Part shown: positions 1-7,391 of the stretch, one piece after another
How positions within the stretch are numbered: position 1 is the first letter of the stretch
Layout of the letters: each line of letters starts with the position of its first letter
Assembly: GCA_910588975.1 (NCBI GenBank)
Contig: CAJUSE010000006.1
Span: 1 to 64,000, forward strand
From: an uncultured Oscillospiraceae bacterium
GTDB lineage: Bacteria > Bacillota > Clostridia > Oscillospirales > Oscillospiraceae
DNA length: 64,000 nt
Direction of reading: 5' to 3'
Notes under the pieces: generated by a model
Database searches by the model: none
Seen by the model: only the letters and a program-made list of their open reading frames with translations
What the model was told of the DNA's origin: nothing
Translations under genes and position numbers: made by a program

Positions 1-87
1 ACCTTTTCGGTGTTTTCTGGCTTCTTCACGTTGTTTAATTTACAAGGTACACGCCACGCAACCGTCTGTCTCGCTGCGAACTCATCC

Positions 88-116
88 AGAATATCACAGG
101 TCATCGACTTTGTCAA
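88..116 (-). promoter_or_regulatory. Promoter P2 of a leftward rRNA-type operon
   Basis: On the minus strand a consensus -35 TTGACA (111-116) is followed after exactly 17 bp by TATTCT (88-93). The transcript would run leftwards out of the window, and its first 87 nt contain an A-rich leader (ACCTTGTAAATTAAACAAC) that resembles Clostridial rRNA leader or spacer sequences. Together with the second promoter just behind it this is the usual tandem arrangement before a 16S gene. The rRNA gene itself is not in the window, so the assignment is inference. Confidence 0.6.
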
Positions 117-188
117 GCACTTTTTTCGGTTTTTTGAAATTTCTTTCAATCTCCTCTGAAAAGCGGCCCGTCCGACAGGCGCTTGCAT

Positions 189-217
189 AATATACCAGAC
201 CAAAATCAAAAAGTCAA
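189..217 (-). promoter_or_regulatory. Promoter P1 of a leftward rRNA-type operon
   Basis: On the minus strand TTGACT (212-217), a 17-bp spacer and TATATT (189-194) form a strong sigma-A type promoter, about 100 bp behind the second one at 88-116. Both point out of the left edge. No ORF with sensible codon use lies between 1 and 330. Confidence 0.6.
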
Positions 218-380
218 GGGTATTTTTCAAATTTTTCTTCAGGAAAATACCCGCCCCCAAGTTATTGTATACCGGACCGGAGCGTTCTACATTATATATA
301 TGTATGTTAACATAAAAAGCGGCAAAAAAATTGGCCCCACTCACTCCCAACGGGAATGACCGGGCCTGGCCAACATACCT

Positions 381-425
381 ATATAAAACAAACACCCCCC
401 GGCCTTACTACCAAGACCGGGGGGT
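381..425 (-). terminator. Intrinsic terminator of the minus-strand RNA
   Basis: A perfect 9-bp GC-rich stem (394-402 with 417-425) and 14-nt loop are followed, reading the minus strand, by GTTTGTTTTATAT. The T-rich tail is on the minus-strand side only, so it ends a leftward transcript. Confidence 0.75.
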
Positions 426-789
426 CAAAAATGAGCGGGTTCCATCATGTTTTCTTATCCTCACTTTCTATCAGGTTTTCGGAGCTTTTTGCGGGGACCC
501 AAGAGCCTTTTGATCTGTGATCTTTCTCCCTTGCTTGCAGTTGCCTCAAAATCTTCTGTCGCATCCTTGGCGGGCTTTTTCCTCTGCATGTCTCGCTTTG
601 GTCAGCTTCCTTGGTGCCTTTCTCACTACGGTGAGCCAGATTTGGTCCTTGCTTTGCTCAGGTCGATCTTTGGATCCTTCTGCTCTTCGATCTCTGCTGC
701 CTGAGAGGTCCTTCTTTACGAACCTCCCTTTCCAGAAAGGGTTTCTGGCTTGGACTTTAGTTGCCCATTGGACTCACCTCTTTCTTTCT
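385..789 (-). ncRNA. Candidate structured non-coding RNA, about 400 nt
   Basis: A complete leftward transcription unit is visible: promoter at 796-824, expected start near 789, terminator at 381-425. No minus-strand frame stays open for long, and plus-strand frames give hydrophobic, poorly biased peptides, so it does not look coding. The RNA strand is purine-rich and contains several short hairpins: 705-709 with 722-726, 732-738 with 742-748, and 622-626 with 631-635 (loop TACG). I do not find the conserved cores of RNase P RNA or tmRNA. The position next to a putative rRNA promoter may be coincidental. Identity is unknown; a lineage-specific RNA such as the raiA type is one possibility that I cannot verify. 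Confidence 0.5.
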
Positions 790-795
790 GGTTAC

Positions 796-824
796 AGTGT
801 ACAACGTTTTTGCGAACTTGTCAA
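796..824 (-). promoter_or_regulatory. Promoter of the candidate ncRNA
   Basis: Minus strand TTGACA (819-824), 17-bp spacer, TACACT (796-801). It sets the RNA start at about 789. Confidence 0.7.
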
Positions 825-865
825 TAGGTTTTATTGAATTTTTCTAATTTTTTTATTTTCCGCCC

Positions 866-916
866 TTCCCTTTACATTTTACTTGTGCTATACTGGGACC
901 ATGTTGATCCCAGCAC
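866..916 (+). promoter_or_regulatory. Promoter with overlapping inverted repeat, upstream of DRTGG gene
   Basis: An extended -10 TGCTATACT (886-894) has only a weak -35 (TTCCCT, 866-871, spacer 17). An inverted repeat overlaps and follows the -10: TGGGA (894-898) pairs with TCCCA (908-912), and GTGC (885-888) with GCAC (913-916). This geometry suits a repressor site at the start of transcription, but the regulator is not identifiable. Confidence 0.5.
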
Positions 917-937
917 AAAGAAGGAGGTCCGTTCCCA

Positions 938-1276
938 ATGACAGTAGAAGCCCTTTCTCAAACCCTTTCTCTTCAGGTGTTTCATCTGGCCGAACCGACT
1001 CGGGAGGTCACCGGCGGCTACTGCGGCGATCTGCTCAGCTGGGTCATGGGGCGGGCGCCGGAGGGCTGTGCCTGGCTGACCATTATGTCCAACGGCAACG
1101 TGGCAGCAGTGGCTTCGCTGGCCGATGTGGCCTGCGTCATTTTGGCCGAGGGGGTCCGCCCCGAGGAGGACCTGCTCAACAAAGCCCGGGGGCATGGGGT
1201 CAATCTGCTGGGCTATAAGAGGGGTGCCTACCAGCTCTCGGCGGCGCTGGCTGCCGCTCTGGGAGGGCAGGCATGA
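938..1276 (+). CDS. DRTGG domain protein
   Basis: A 112-residue protein resembling stand-alone DRTGG domains, small regulatory modules also found next to CBS domains and in phosphotransacetylase-type proteins. Such genes recur beside [FeFe]-hydrogenase operons in Clostridia, with a PHP-domain gene and a histidine-kinase-like ATPase, which is the arrangement here. The ATG is chosen because a strong ribosome site (GAAGGAGGT, 919-927) sits about 10 nt upstream. The stop overlaps the start of the next gene by 4 nt, so the two are translationally coupled. Molecular role is unknown; a ligand-sensing or regulatory function for hydrogenase expression or maturation is inference. Confidence 0.65.
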   Translation: MTVEALSQTLSLQVFHLAEPTREVTGGYCGDLLSWVMGRAPEGCAWLTIMSNGNVAAVASLADVACVILAEGVRPEEDLLNKARGHGVNLLGYKRGAYQLSAALAAALGGQA

Positions 1277-1986
1277 ACCTCTCCTTCGACCTGCACATGC
1301 ACTCCTGCCTCTCCCCCTGCGGCGGGGACGAAAACACCCCCGCCAACCTGGCGGGCATGTGCGCTCTGGCGGGTATTCAGGTAGTGGCCCTCACCGACCA
1401 CAACACCTGCGGCAACTGCCCCGCCTTTCTGGAGGCCGCCCGGCACTACGGCCTGTTGGCTCTGCCCGGCATGGAGCTGACCACCCTGGAGGAGGTCCAT
1501 GTGGTCTGCCTGTTTCCTGAGTTGGACCGGGCCATGGCCTTCAGCAATCACGTCCGCACCCGGCTGTCCCCTATCCAAAACGACCCCAAACGCTTTGGTG
1601 AGCAGTGGTACATGGACACTGAGGACCATATTCTCGGAGAGGAGACCGCCTTTCTGGCCGGGGCCACCGACATTGGTGTTTACGATACCGCCGCCCTGGT
1701 CCGCTCCTATGGCGGGCTGGCCTACCCCGCCCATATTGACCGCCCCGCCTTCTCTCTGCTGGGCAATCTGGGGTTGTGGGACGAGGCCATGGGCTTCCCC
1801 ATTGCCGAGATCTCGGCCAACTGCCCTCCTGACCTTGGCCAGCGGCCCGATTTGAAGGGAGTTCCTTTCATCCAGGCCTGCGACGCCCATTACTTAGACC
1901 AGATCCCCGATGCTCACCAGTATATGGAGCTCCCACAGGCCACGGCCCAGGCTGTGCTGGACTGGTTGCGCCGTGGCGGCAGGTGA
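1273..1986 (+). CDS. PHP-domain metal-dependent phosphoesterase
   Basis: A 237-residue protein with the PHP-family opening motif FDLHMHSCLSPCGG (HxH metal ligands) near residue 5, ALTDHNTCGN around residue 40, and a late QACDAHYLDQ that supplies a conserved Asp-x-His. Family members are metal-dependent phosphoesterases related to the DNA polymerase III PHP domain and TrpH-type 3'-5' nucleotidases; the substrate is not predictable. It overlaps the DRTGG gene by 4 nt. About 230 bp of regulatory DNA separates it from the hydrogenase genes, so it may be a separate transcript serving the same process. Confidence 0.75.
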   Translation: MNLSFDLHMHSCLSPCGGDENTPANLAGMCALAGIQVVALTDHNTCGNCPAFLEAARHYGLLALPGMELTTLEEVHVVCLFPELDRAMAFSNHVRTRLSPIQNDPKRFGEQWYMDTEDHILGEETAFLAGATDIGVYDTAALVRSYGGLAYPAHIDRPAFSLLGNLGLWDEAMGFPIAEISANCPPDLGQRPDLKGVPFIQACDAHYLDQIPDAHQYMELPQATAQAVLDWLRRGGR

Positions 1987-2020
1987 TAACCCCCACTTTT
2001 GTTTATCTCCACAAAAGAAC

Positions 2021-2038
2021 TTGTTAATCTTATGACAA
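2021..2038 (+). promoter_or_regulatory. Probable Rex operator
   Basis: TTGTTAATCTTATGACAA matches the Rex consensus TTGTTAA-N4-TTAACAA at 12 of 14 specified positions, with a perfect left half. Rex is the NADH/NAD+-responsive repressor that controls hydrogenase and fermentation genes in many Clostridia. The site is about 30 bp upstream of the promoter at 2067-2096. A second inverted repeat, GTTAG (2060-2064) with CTAAC (2071-2075), overlaps that promoter's -35, but its half-site spacing is 2 bp longer than a Rex site. Confidence 0.6.
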
Positions 2039-2066
2039 TATCCATCTTTTTTCAGCTTTGTTAGCC

Positions 2067-2096
2067 TTGTCTAACCCTATGTTTATCTATTATAAT
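2067..2096 (+). promoter_or_regulatory. Promoter of the hydrogenase operon
   Basis: TTGTCT (2067-2072), 18-bp spacer, perfect TATAAT (2091-2096). The -35 is embedded in the inverted repeat at 2060-2075. Confidence 0.7.
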
Positions 2097-2114
2097 ATAG
2101 GTATCTTTGTGGAT

Positions 2115-2187
2115 CTTTGATTGATAAGGGCAAGCACGGTTTTGCGGACAGGGGCTGTTGAGGCGTGCTTGCCCTTGTCAATCAAAG
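2115..2187 (+). promoter_or_regulatory. Long leader hairpin before the hydrogenase genes
   Basis: Arms 2115-2138 and 2164-2187 are complementary over 24 bp; the only deviation is a T/C difference that becomes a G-U pair in RNA. The 25-nt loop is GC-rich. It lies inside the expected 5' leader, starting near 2103, and ends 14 nt before the ribosome site at 2201. There is no T-run, so it is not an ordinary terminator. A role in mRNA stability or protein/ligand-dependent control is inference. Confidence 0.7.
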
Positions 2188-2218
2188 GCACCATCACATT
2201 AAGGAGGGAGAGCTACAT

Positions 2219-2713
2219 ATGCCCAACGTAAAAACGTCCGTCCCCTATCGGGGCACACCGGAGCAGGAGGCCAGGCTCCGGGAGGTCATCGCCCAGTACA
2301 AGGGCAAGCCCGGGGCCACCATGCCGGTGCTCCAGGCCGCACAGGAGATCTTCGGCTATCTGCCCGAGGAGGTCCAGATCATCATTGCCGAGGGGCTTGA
2401 CATCCCCCTGAGCGAGGTCTACGGCGTGGTGTCCTTCTACGCCCAGTTCTCGGTCAATCCCAAGGGCCGGTACCAGATCTCGGTCTGTCTGGGCACCGCC
2501 TGCTATGTCAAGGGCTCCGGTGACATCCTCACCGCCGTGGAGCAGCACCTGGGCATCAAGTCCGGCGGCATCACCCCCGACGGCAAGTTCTCGCTGGACG
2601 CCTGCCGGTGCATCGGCGCCTGCGGTCTGGCTCCCGTCATGATGATCAACGATGATGTCTACGGCCGTCTCACCACCAGCCAGGTGGCCGGTATCCTGGA
2701 CAACTACAAATGA
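2219..2713 (+). CDS. hydC: NuoE-like [2Fe-2S] subunit of electron-bifurcating hydrogenase
   Basis: A 164-residue NuoE/HndA/HydC-type subunit with a thioredoxin-like [2Fe-2S] domain. The cluster cysteines are seen in CLGTACYVKGSG and CRCIGACGLAP. It relays electrons between the NuoF-like subunit and the rest of the hydrogenase. An in-frame GTG/TTG-type extension upstream would start inside the leader hairpin; the ATG at 2219 is preferred because AAGGAGGGA lies 9 nt before it. Its stop overlaps the following ATG by 4 nt (ATGA). It is the first gene of a compact operon ending at 7250. Confidence 0.88.
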   Translation: MPNVKTSVPYRGTPEQEARLREVIAQYKGKPGATMPVLQAAQEIFGYLPEEVQIIIAEGLDIPLSEVYGVVSFYAQFSVNPKGRYQISVCLGTACYVKGSGDILTAVEQHLGIKSGGITPDGKFSLDACRCIGACGLAPVMMINDDVYGRLTTSQVAGILDNYK

Positions 2714-3246
2714 AAGAGCTCTCGCTGTACTTTCTGGACATCGTGAAAAACTCCACCGCTGCCGGGGCCTCTCTGGTGAAGCTGCGCCTCACCGAGGATG
2801 CGGAACAGACCCTCACCGTGGTCATCGGCGACGATGGGCGGGGGATGTCGCCCGAGTTTCTCGCCCGGGTCAGCGACCCCTTCACCACCACCCGGACCAC
2901 CCGGAAGGTGGGCATGGGCATCCCCTTTTTCCGCATGGCTGCCGAGCAGACCGGCGGGAGCGTCACGCTGGAGAGTACCGAAGGGGTAGGCACCACCGTC
3001 ACGGCGGTGTTCCACCTGAGCCACCTGGACTGCCCCCCTGTGGGGGACCTGCCGGGGGCGGTGGCCCTGATGATCCAGGGCAGCCCCCAGTGCGACTTTC
3101 TCTTCACCCACACCACCCCCCGGGGCAGCGCAGCGCTGGACACCCGGGAGATGCGGGAGCTGCTGGGGGGCGATGTGCCCTTGGACGATCCCTCGGTTTT
3201 TATGTGGGTAAGCGAGTACCTCAGCGAACAGGAAGCAAATATCTGA
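2710..3246 (+). CDS. Histidine-kinase-like ATPase in hydrogenase operon
   Basis: A 178-residue GHKL-type ATP-binding protein. The N box is degenerate around residue 14 (DIVKNSTAAGA), and G boxes are visible as DDGRGM and, in divergent form, GMGIPFFRM. No phosphorylatable His domain or membrane segment is present, so it resembles anti-sigma-factor/RsbW-like or stand-alone ATPase domains. The C-terminal 70 residues match nothing I recognise. Orthologues sit at the same place in many Clostridial hydrogenase operons, implying a role in regulation or assembly rather than in electron transfer. It overlaps the preceding gene by 4 nt. Confidence 0.75.
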   Translation: MKELSLYFLDIVKNSTAAGASLVKLRLTEDAEQTLTVVIGDDGRGMSPEFLARVSDPFTTTRTTRKVGMGIPFFRMAAEQTGGSVTLESTEGVGTTVTAVFHLSHLDCPPVGDLPGAVALMIQGSPQCDFLFTHTTPRGSAALDTREMRELLGGDVPLDDPSVFMWVSEYLSEQEANI

Positions 3247-3283
3247 CTACGGCCCTCCGGGCCGAGAGAAGGAGTGGACAACA

Positions 3284-3679
3284 TTGAAAAGTTTGGAAGA
3301 GCTGAAAGCCATCCGGGAGCGGATGAAGAACCAGATGGATGTCCGTGACCAGTCCGGCGACAACATCCGTGTGGTGGTCGGCATGGCCACCTGCGGCATT
3401 GCCGCCGGCGCCAAGCCCGTCATGGCCGCCATCCTGGACGAGATCGAGCGGCGCAACCTCCATAACATCACCGTGGCCCAGACCGGCTGCATCGGCGTGT
3501 GCCGGCTGGAGCCCATCGTCGAGGTCTATGTCCCCGGCGAGGAAAAGGTCACTTACGTGAAGATGGACCCCGATAAGGTCCCCACCATCGTAGGGGAGCA
3601 CCTGGTCAACCACCAGGTGGTCACCCGCTACACCATCGGTGAGGCTTTGGCCGCCGAGCAGGGAGGTGACTCCAAATGA
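3284..3679 (+). CDS. hndB: HndB-like thioredoxin-fold [2Fe-2S] protein
   Basis: A 131-residue small ferredoxin-like protein that resembles HndB of the Desulfovibrio NADP-reducing hydrogenase and the N-terminal domain of NuoF-like subunits. Cysteines occur in VGMATCGIAAG and QTGCIGVCRLEP. The start is TTG at 3284, supported by AGAAGGAG 10 nt upstream; no ATG fits. It ends in a 4-nt overlap with the next gene. Its presence makes the complex HndABCD-like, with four subunits, instead of the trimeric HydABC of Thermotoga. Confidence 0.8.
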   Translation: MKSLEELKAIRERMKNQMDVRDQSGDNIRVVVGMATCGIAAGAKPVMAAILDEIERRNLHNITVAQTGCIGVCRLEPIVEVYVPGEEKVTYVKMDPDKVPTIVGEHLVNHQVVTRYTIGEALAAEQGGDSK

Positions 3680-5478
3680 GCCGTGTTCGTGCCCATATCA
3701 TGGTCTGTGGCGGCACCGGGTGTACTTCCTCCCACAGCCCCCAGATCGCCGAGGCCTTTGAGCAGCAGCTGAAGGCCAACGGCCTGGACGAGGAGATCAA
3801 GGTCGTCCGCACCGGCTGCTTCGGCCTGTGTGCCATCGGCCCCATCGTCATGGTCTTCCCCGAGGGCGCCTGTTACAGCCGGGTCACCCCCGAGGACGTG
3901 CCCGAGATCGTGCAGGAGCACCTCATCAAGGGCCGCATCGTCACCCGCCTGCTCCACATGGAGGGGGATGAGGGCGAGGCTGTCACCAGTCTGAACGACA
4001 CCCAGTTCTATAAGCACCAGATGCGCATCGCCCTGCGCAACTGCGGTGTCATCAACCCCGAGAGCATCGATGAGTACATCGGCACAGACGGCTACATGGC
4101 CCTGAGCAACATCCTGGAGAACAAGATCGACCCCCAGGAGATCATTGACAATATCAAGAACTCCGGCCTGCGGGGCCGTGGCGGCGCCGGCTTCTCCACC
4201 GGCATGAAGTGGCAGTTCACCAAGGATGCCGTCAGCCCCGACGGAGTCAAGTATGTGGCCTGTAACGCCGACGAGGGCGACCCCGGTGCTTTCATGGACC
4301 GCTCCATTCTGGAGGGCGACCCCTTCTCCATTCTGGAGGCTATGACCATCGCCGCCTACGCCGTGGGCGGCACCCAGGGCTACATCTACGTCCGAGCCGA
4401 GTACCCCATCGCCGTGGCCCGGCTGGAGACCGCCATCGCCGCCGCCCGGGAGTATGGTCTGCTGGGCGAGAACATTCTGGGCAGTGGCTTCTCCTTTGAC
4501 ATCGAGCTGCGTCTGGGCGCCGGCGCCTTCGTCTGCGGCGAGGAGACCGCCCTTCTGACCAGCATCGAGGGCAACCGGGGCGAGCCCCGCCCCCGTCCTC
4601 CCTTCCCCGCCAACAAGGGTCTGTTTGGCAAGCCCACCCTGCTCAACAATGTGGAGACCTACGCCAACATCACCTGGATCCTCAACAACGGCTGGGAGAA
4701 GTTCGCCGCCATCGGCACCGAGAAGAGCAAGGGCACCAAGGTCTTTGCTCTGGGCGGCAAGATCGTCAACACCGGCCTGGTGGAGATCCCCATGGGTACC
4801 ACCCTGCGCACCATCGTGGAGGACATCGGCGGCGGCTGCCCCAACGGCAAGAAGTTCAAGGCCGCCCAGACTGGCGGCCCCTCCGGCGGCTGTATCCCCG
4901 CCAGCCTCATCGACACCCCCATCGACTACGACTCCCTCACCGCCATCGGCTCCATGATGGGCTCGGGCGGCCTCATCGTCATGGATGAGGACAACTGCAT
5001 GGTGGACATCGCCAAGTTCTTCCTGGAGTTCTGCGTGGACGAGTCCTGCGGCAAGTGCGTCCCCTGCCGGATCGGCACCAAGCGGCTGTATGACCTGCTC
5101 TGCAAGATCACCGACGGCAAGGGCACCCTGGAGGACATCGACACCATCGAGGAGCTGTGCTACCACCTGAAGGAGTCCGCCCTGTGCGCTCTGGGCCAGT
5201 CCGCCCCCAACCCGGTGCTGTCCACTCTGCAGTACTTCCGGGACGAGTACATCGCCCACGTGGTGGAGAAGCGCTGCCCCGCCGGCGTGTGCAAGAACCT
5301 GGTCCAGTACAAGATCGACCCCAATAAGTGCAAGGGCTGCACCTTGTGCGCCAAGAACTGCCCCGTGGACGCCATCACCGGCGCCATCCGGGCTCCCCAC
5401 AGCATCGACCCCAGCAAGTGTATCAAGTGCGGCGTCTGTATGAGCAACTGTAAGTTCGACGCCATTACCAAGGGTTAA
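3676..5478 (+). CDS. hydB: NuoF-like NADH-binding flavoprotein subunit of hydrogenase
   Basis: A 600-residue HydB/HndC subunit. An N-terminal thioredoxin-like [2Fe-2S] domain (MVCGGTGCTSS and RTGCFGLCAIGP) is followed by the NuoF core with glycine-rich FMN/NAD motifs (LRGRGGAGFSTGMKW, CNADEGDPGAFMDR), then the [4Fe-4S] motif DESCGKCVPCRIG, and a C-terminal two-cluster ferredoxin domain (CKGCTLCAKNCP, CIKCGVCMSNC). This is the NADH site where bifurcation is centred in homologues. The length and domain order are complete. It starts within the stop of the HndB-like gene and ends 17 nt before HydA. Confidence 0.92.
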   Translation: MSRVRAHIMVCGGTGCTSSHSPQIAEAFEQQLKANGLDEEIKVVRTGCFGLCAIGPIVMVFPEGACYSRVTPEDVPEIVQEHLIKGRIVTRLLHMEGDEGEAVTSLNDTQFYKHQMRIALRNCGVINPESIDEYIGTDGYMALSNILENKIDPQEIIDNIKNSGLRGRGGAGFSTGMKWQFTKDAVSPDGVKYVACNADEGDPGAFMDRSILEGDPFSILEAMTIAAYAVGGTQGYIYVRAEYPIAVARLETAIAAAREYGLLGENILGSGFSFDIELRLGAGAFVCGEETALLTSIEGNRGEPRPRPPFPANKGLFGKPTLLNNVETYANITWILNNGWEKFAAIGTEKSKGTKVFALGGKIVNTGLVEIPMGTTLRTIVEDIGGGCPNGKKFKAAQTGGPSGGCIPASLIDTPIDYDSLTAIGSMMGSGGLIVMDEDNCMVDIAKFFLEFCVDESCGKCVPCRIGTKRLYDLLCKITDGKGTLEDIDTIEELCYHLKESALCALGQSAPNPVLSTLQYFRDEYIAHVVEKRCPAGVCKNLVQYKIDPNKCKGCTLCAKNCPVDAITGAIRAPHSIDPSKCIKCGVCMSNCKFDAITKG

Positions 5479-5495
5479 AGGAGGGACGGAACATC

Positions 5496-7250
5496 ATGGA
5501 AAAGAAAATGATCAACCTCACCATTGATAACATCCCCGTCACCGTCCCTGAGGGCACCACGGTCCTGGAGGCCGCTCGGGACGCCGGAATTAAAATCCCC
5601 ACGCTGTGCTACCTCAAGGGCGTCAACGAGATCGGCGCCTGCCGGATGTGCGTGGTGGAGGTCAAGGGTGCCCGCAGCCTCATGGCCGCCTGCGTCTATC
5701 CTGTCAGCGAGGGCATGGAGGTCTTTACCAACACCCCCAAGGTCCGCCACTCCCGCCAGCTGACGCTGGAGCTCATCCTGTCCAACCACCGCATGGACTG
5801 CCTGACCTGCTCCCGCAACGCCCACTGCGAGCTGCGGCAGCTGGCCTCTGACCTGGGCATCGACGCCGTGCGCTATGCCAACGATCAGCTGCCCCCCCAG
5901 ATCGAGGCCTCTGCCCTCCACCTGGTCCGGGACAACTCCAAGTGCATCCTCTGCCGCCGCTGCGTGGCCGCCTGTAAGAACATCCAGAAGGTGGGCGTCA
6001 TCAACACCAACGACCGTGGCTTCGCCACCCATGTGGGCTCGGCCTTCGACCGGGACCTGGCCGAGGTGGACTGCGTCTCCTGCGGTCAGTGCATCGTGGC
6101 CTGCCCCACCGGCGCCCTCTACGAGAAGGACGACACCTACAAGGTCATCGAGGCCCTCCAGGATCCCACCAAGCATGTGGTGGTAGGCCCCGCCCCCTCC
6201 GTCCGTGCCACCCTGGGTGAGAGCTTTGGCATGCCCATCGGCACCAATGTGGAGGGCAAGATGGTCACCGCCCTGCGCCGGCTGGGCTTCGACAAGGTCT
6301 TTGACGTGGACACCGCCGCCGACTTCACCATCATGGAGGAGGGCACCGAGTTCCTGGACCGTCTCCAGAACGGCGGCGCCCTGCCCATGATCACCTCCTG
6401 CTCCCCCGGCTGGATCCGGTACGCCGAGCAGCACGCCCCCGAGTTCATCCCCAACCTGTCCTCCTGCAAGTCCCCCCAGCAGATGTTCGGCTCTCTGGTG
6501 AAGAGCTACTACGCCGAGAAGGCTGGCATCGACCCCAAGGACATCTTTGTGGTCAGCGTCATGCCCTGTACTGCCAAGAAGTACGAGGTCAGCCGGGAGG
6601 AGCAGCGGATGGCCAATGGCTGCATGCCCGTGGACGTGGCCATCACCACCCGGGAGCTGGCCCGGATGATCACCCAGGCCGGCATTCTGTTCCCCATGCT
6701 GCCCGAGGGCGAGTTTGACCCCATGCTGGGCATCTCCACCGGCGCCGCCACCATCTTCGGCGCCTCCGGCGGCGTGATGGAGGCCGCCCTGCGCACCGTG
6801 TCTGAGAAGCTGGTGGGCAAGGAGGCCGCTCCCGTGGAGTTCCACGAGGTCCGTGGCATGGAGGGCGTGAAGGAGGCCACCTACGAGCTGGCCGGCAAGA
6901 CCGTCCACGTCTGTGCCGCCTCCGGCCTGACCAACGTGAGCAAGGTGCTGAAGGGCATCCAGTCCGGCGAGCTGCACTATGACTTCATCGAGTTCATGGC
7001 CTGCCCCGGCGGCTGTATCAACGGCGGCGGCCAGCCCCTGCACCCCGCCGATGTCCGTTCCTTCACCGACATCAAGGGCCTGCGGGCCAAGGCGCTCTAC
7101 GATCAGGACGCCAAGACCCTCATTCGCAAGAGCCACGAGAACCCCGTGCTCCAGGAGGTCTACGCCACCTACCTGGGCGAGCCCGGCGGCCACAAGGCCC
7201 ACGAGTTGCTCCACTGCGAGTACGTCCCCCAGCAGCGCTACCGCACCTGA
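5496..7250 (+). CDS. hydA: Catalytic [FeFe]-hydrogenase subunit
   Basis: A 584-residue HydA/HndD. In order: an N-terminal [2Fe-2S] domain (C38, C49, C52, C66), a His-ligated [4Fe-4S] cluster (H98, C102, C105, C111), two [4Fe-4S] clusters (C150-C160 and C193-C203), then the H-cluster domain with L1 TSCSPGW (C302), L2 MPCTAKKYE (C358) and L3 MACPGGCINGGGQP (C503, C507). It reduces protons or oxidises H2 in the cytoplasm, coupled to NADH and ferredoxin through the other subunits. The residue after C302 is Ser where CpI-type enzymes have a second Cys. Maturases HydE/F/G are not in this window. AAAGGAGGGA precedes the ATG. Confidence 0.94.
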   Translation: MEKKMINLTIDNIPVTVPEGTTVLEAARDAGIKIPTLCYLKGVNEIGACRMCVVEVKGARSLMAACVYPVSEGMEVFTNTPKVRHSRQLTLELILSNHRMDCLTCSRNAHCELRQLASDLGIDAVRYANDQLPPQIEASALHLVRDNSKCILCRRCVAACKNIQKVGVINTNDRGFATHVGSAFDRDLAEVDCVSCGQCIVACPTGALYEKDDTYKVIEALQDPTKHVVVGPAPSVRATLGESFGMPIGTNVEGKMVTALRRLGFDKVFDVDTAADFTIMEEGTEFLDRLQNGGALPMITSCSPGWIRYAEQHAPEFIPNLSSCKSPQQMFGSLVKSYYAEKAGIDPKDIFVVSVMPCTAKKYEVSREEQRMANGCMPVDVAITTRELARMITQAGILFPMLPEGEFDPMLGISTGAATIFGASGGVMEAALRTVSEKLVGKEAAPVEFHEVRGMEGVKEATYELAGKTVHVCAASGLTNVSKVLKGIQSGELHYDFIEFMACPGGCINGGGQPLHPADVRSFTDIKGLRAKALYDQDAKTLIRKSHENPVLQEVYATYLGEPGGHKAHELLHCEYVPQQRYRT

Positions 7251-7269
7251 GGGATAGTCAAATAGTGTA

Positions 7270-7308
7270 AGGACAGCTGGGAGCAACTGCTCCCAGCTGT
7301 CCTTTTTG
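7270..7308 (+). terminator. Terminator of the hydrogenase operon
   Basis: Perfect 16-bp stem (7270-7285 with 7288-7303) followed by TTTTTGCCTTTT. Confidence 0.92.
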
Positions 7309-7391
7309 CCTTTTGGCCCACTGTGGGGGCAGGGACAGATATCAATTGCATTTCCTCCCGCAGATTTCTTCATGAAATTGTCAAAACTTTG

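Noticed and set aside
242..330. A third promoter upstream of the tandem rRNA-type promoters
   Set aside because: A TATAAT is present near 286-291 on the minus strand, but no acceptable -35 occurs 16-18 bp upstream.
331..837. Plus-strand open frames of 60-106 codons with hydrophobic products
   Set aside because: No ribosome sites, no familiar motif, and they are antisense to a transcription unit with its own promoter and terminator.
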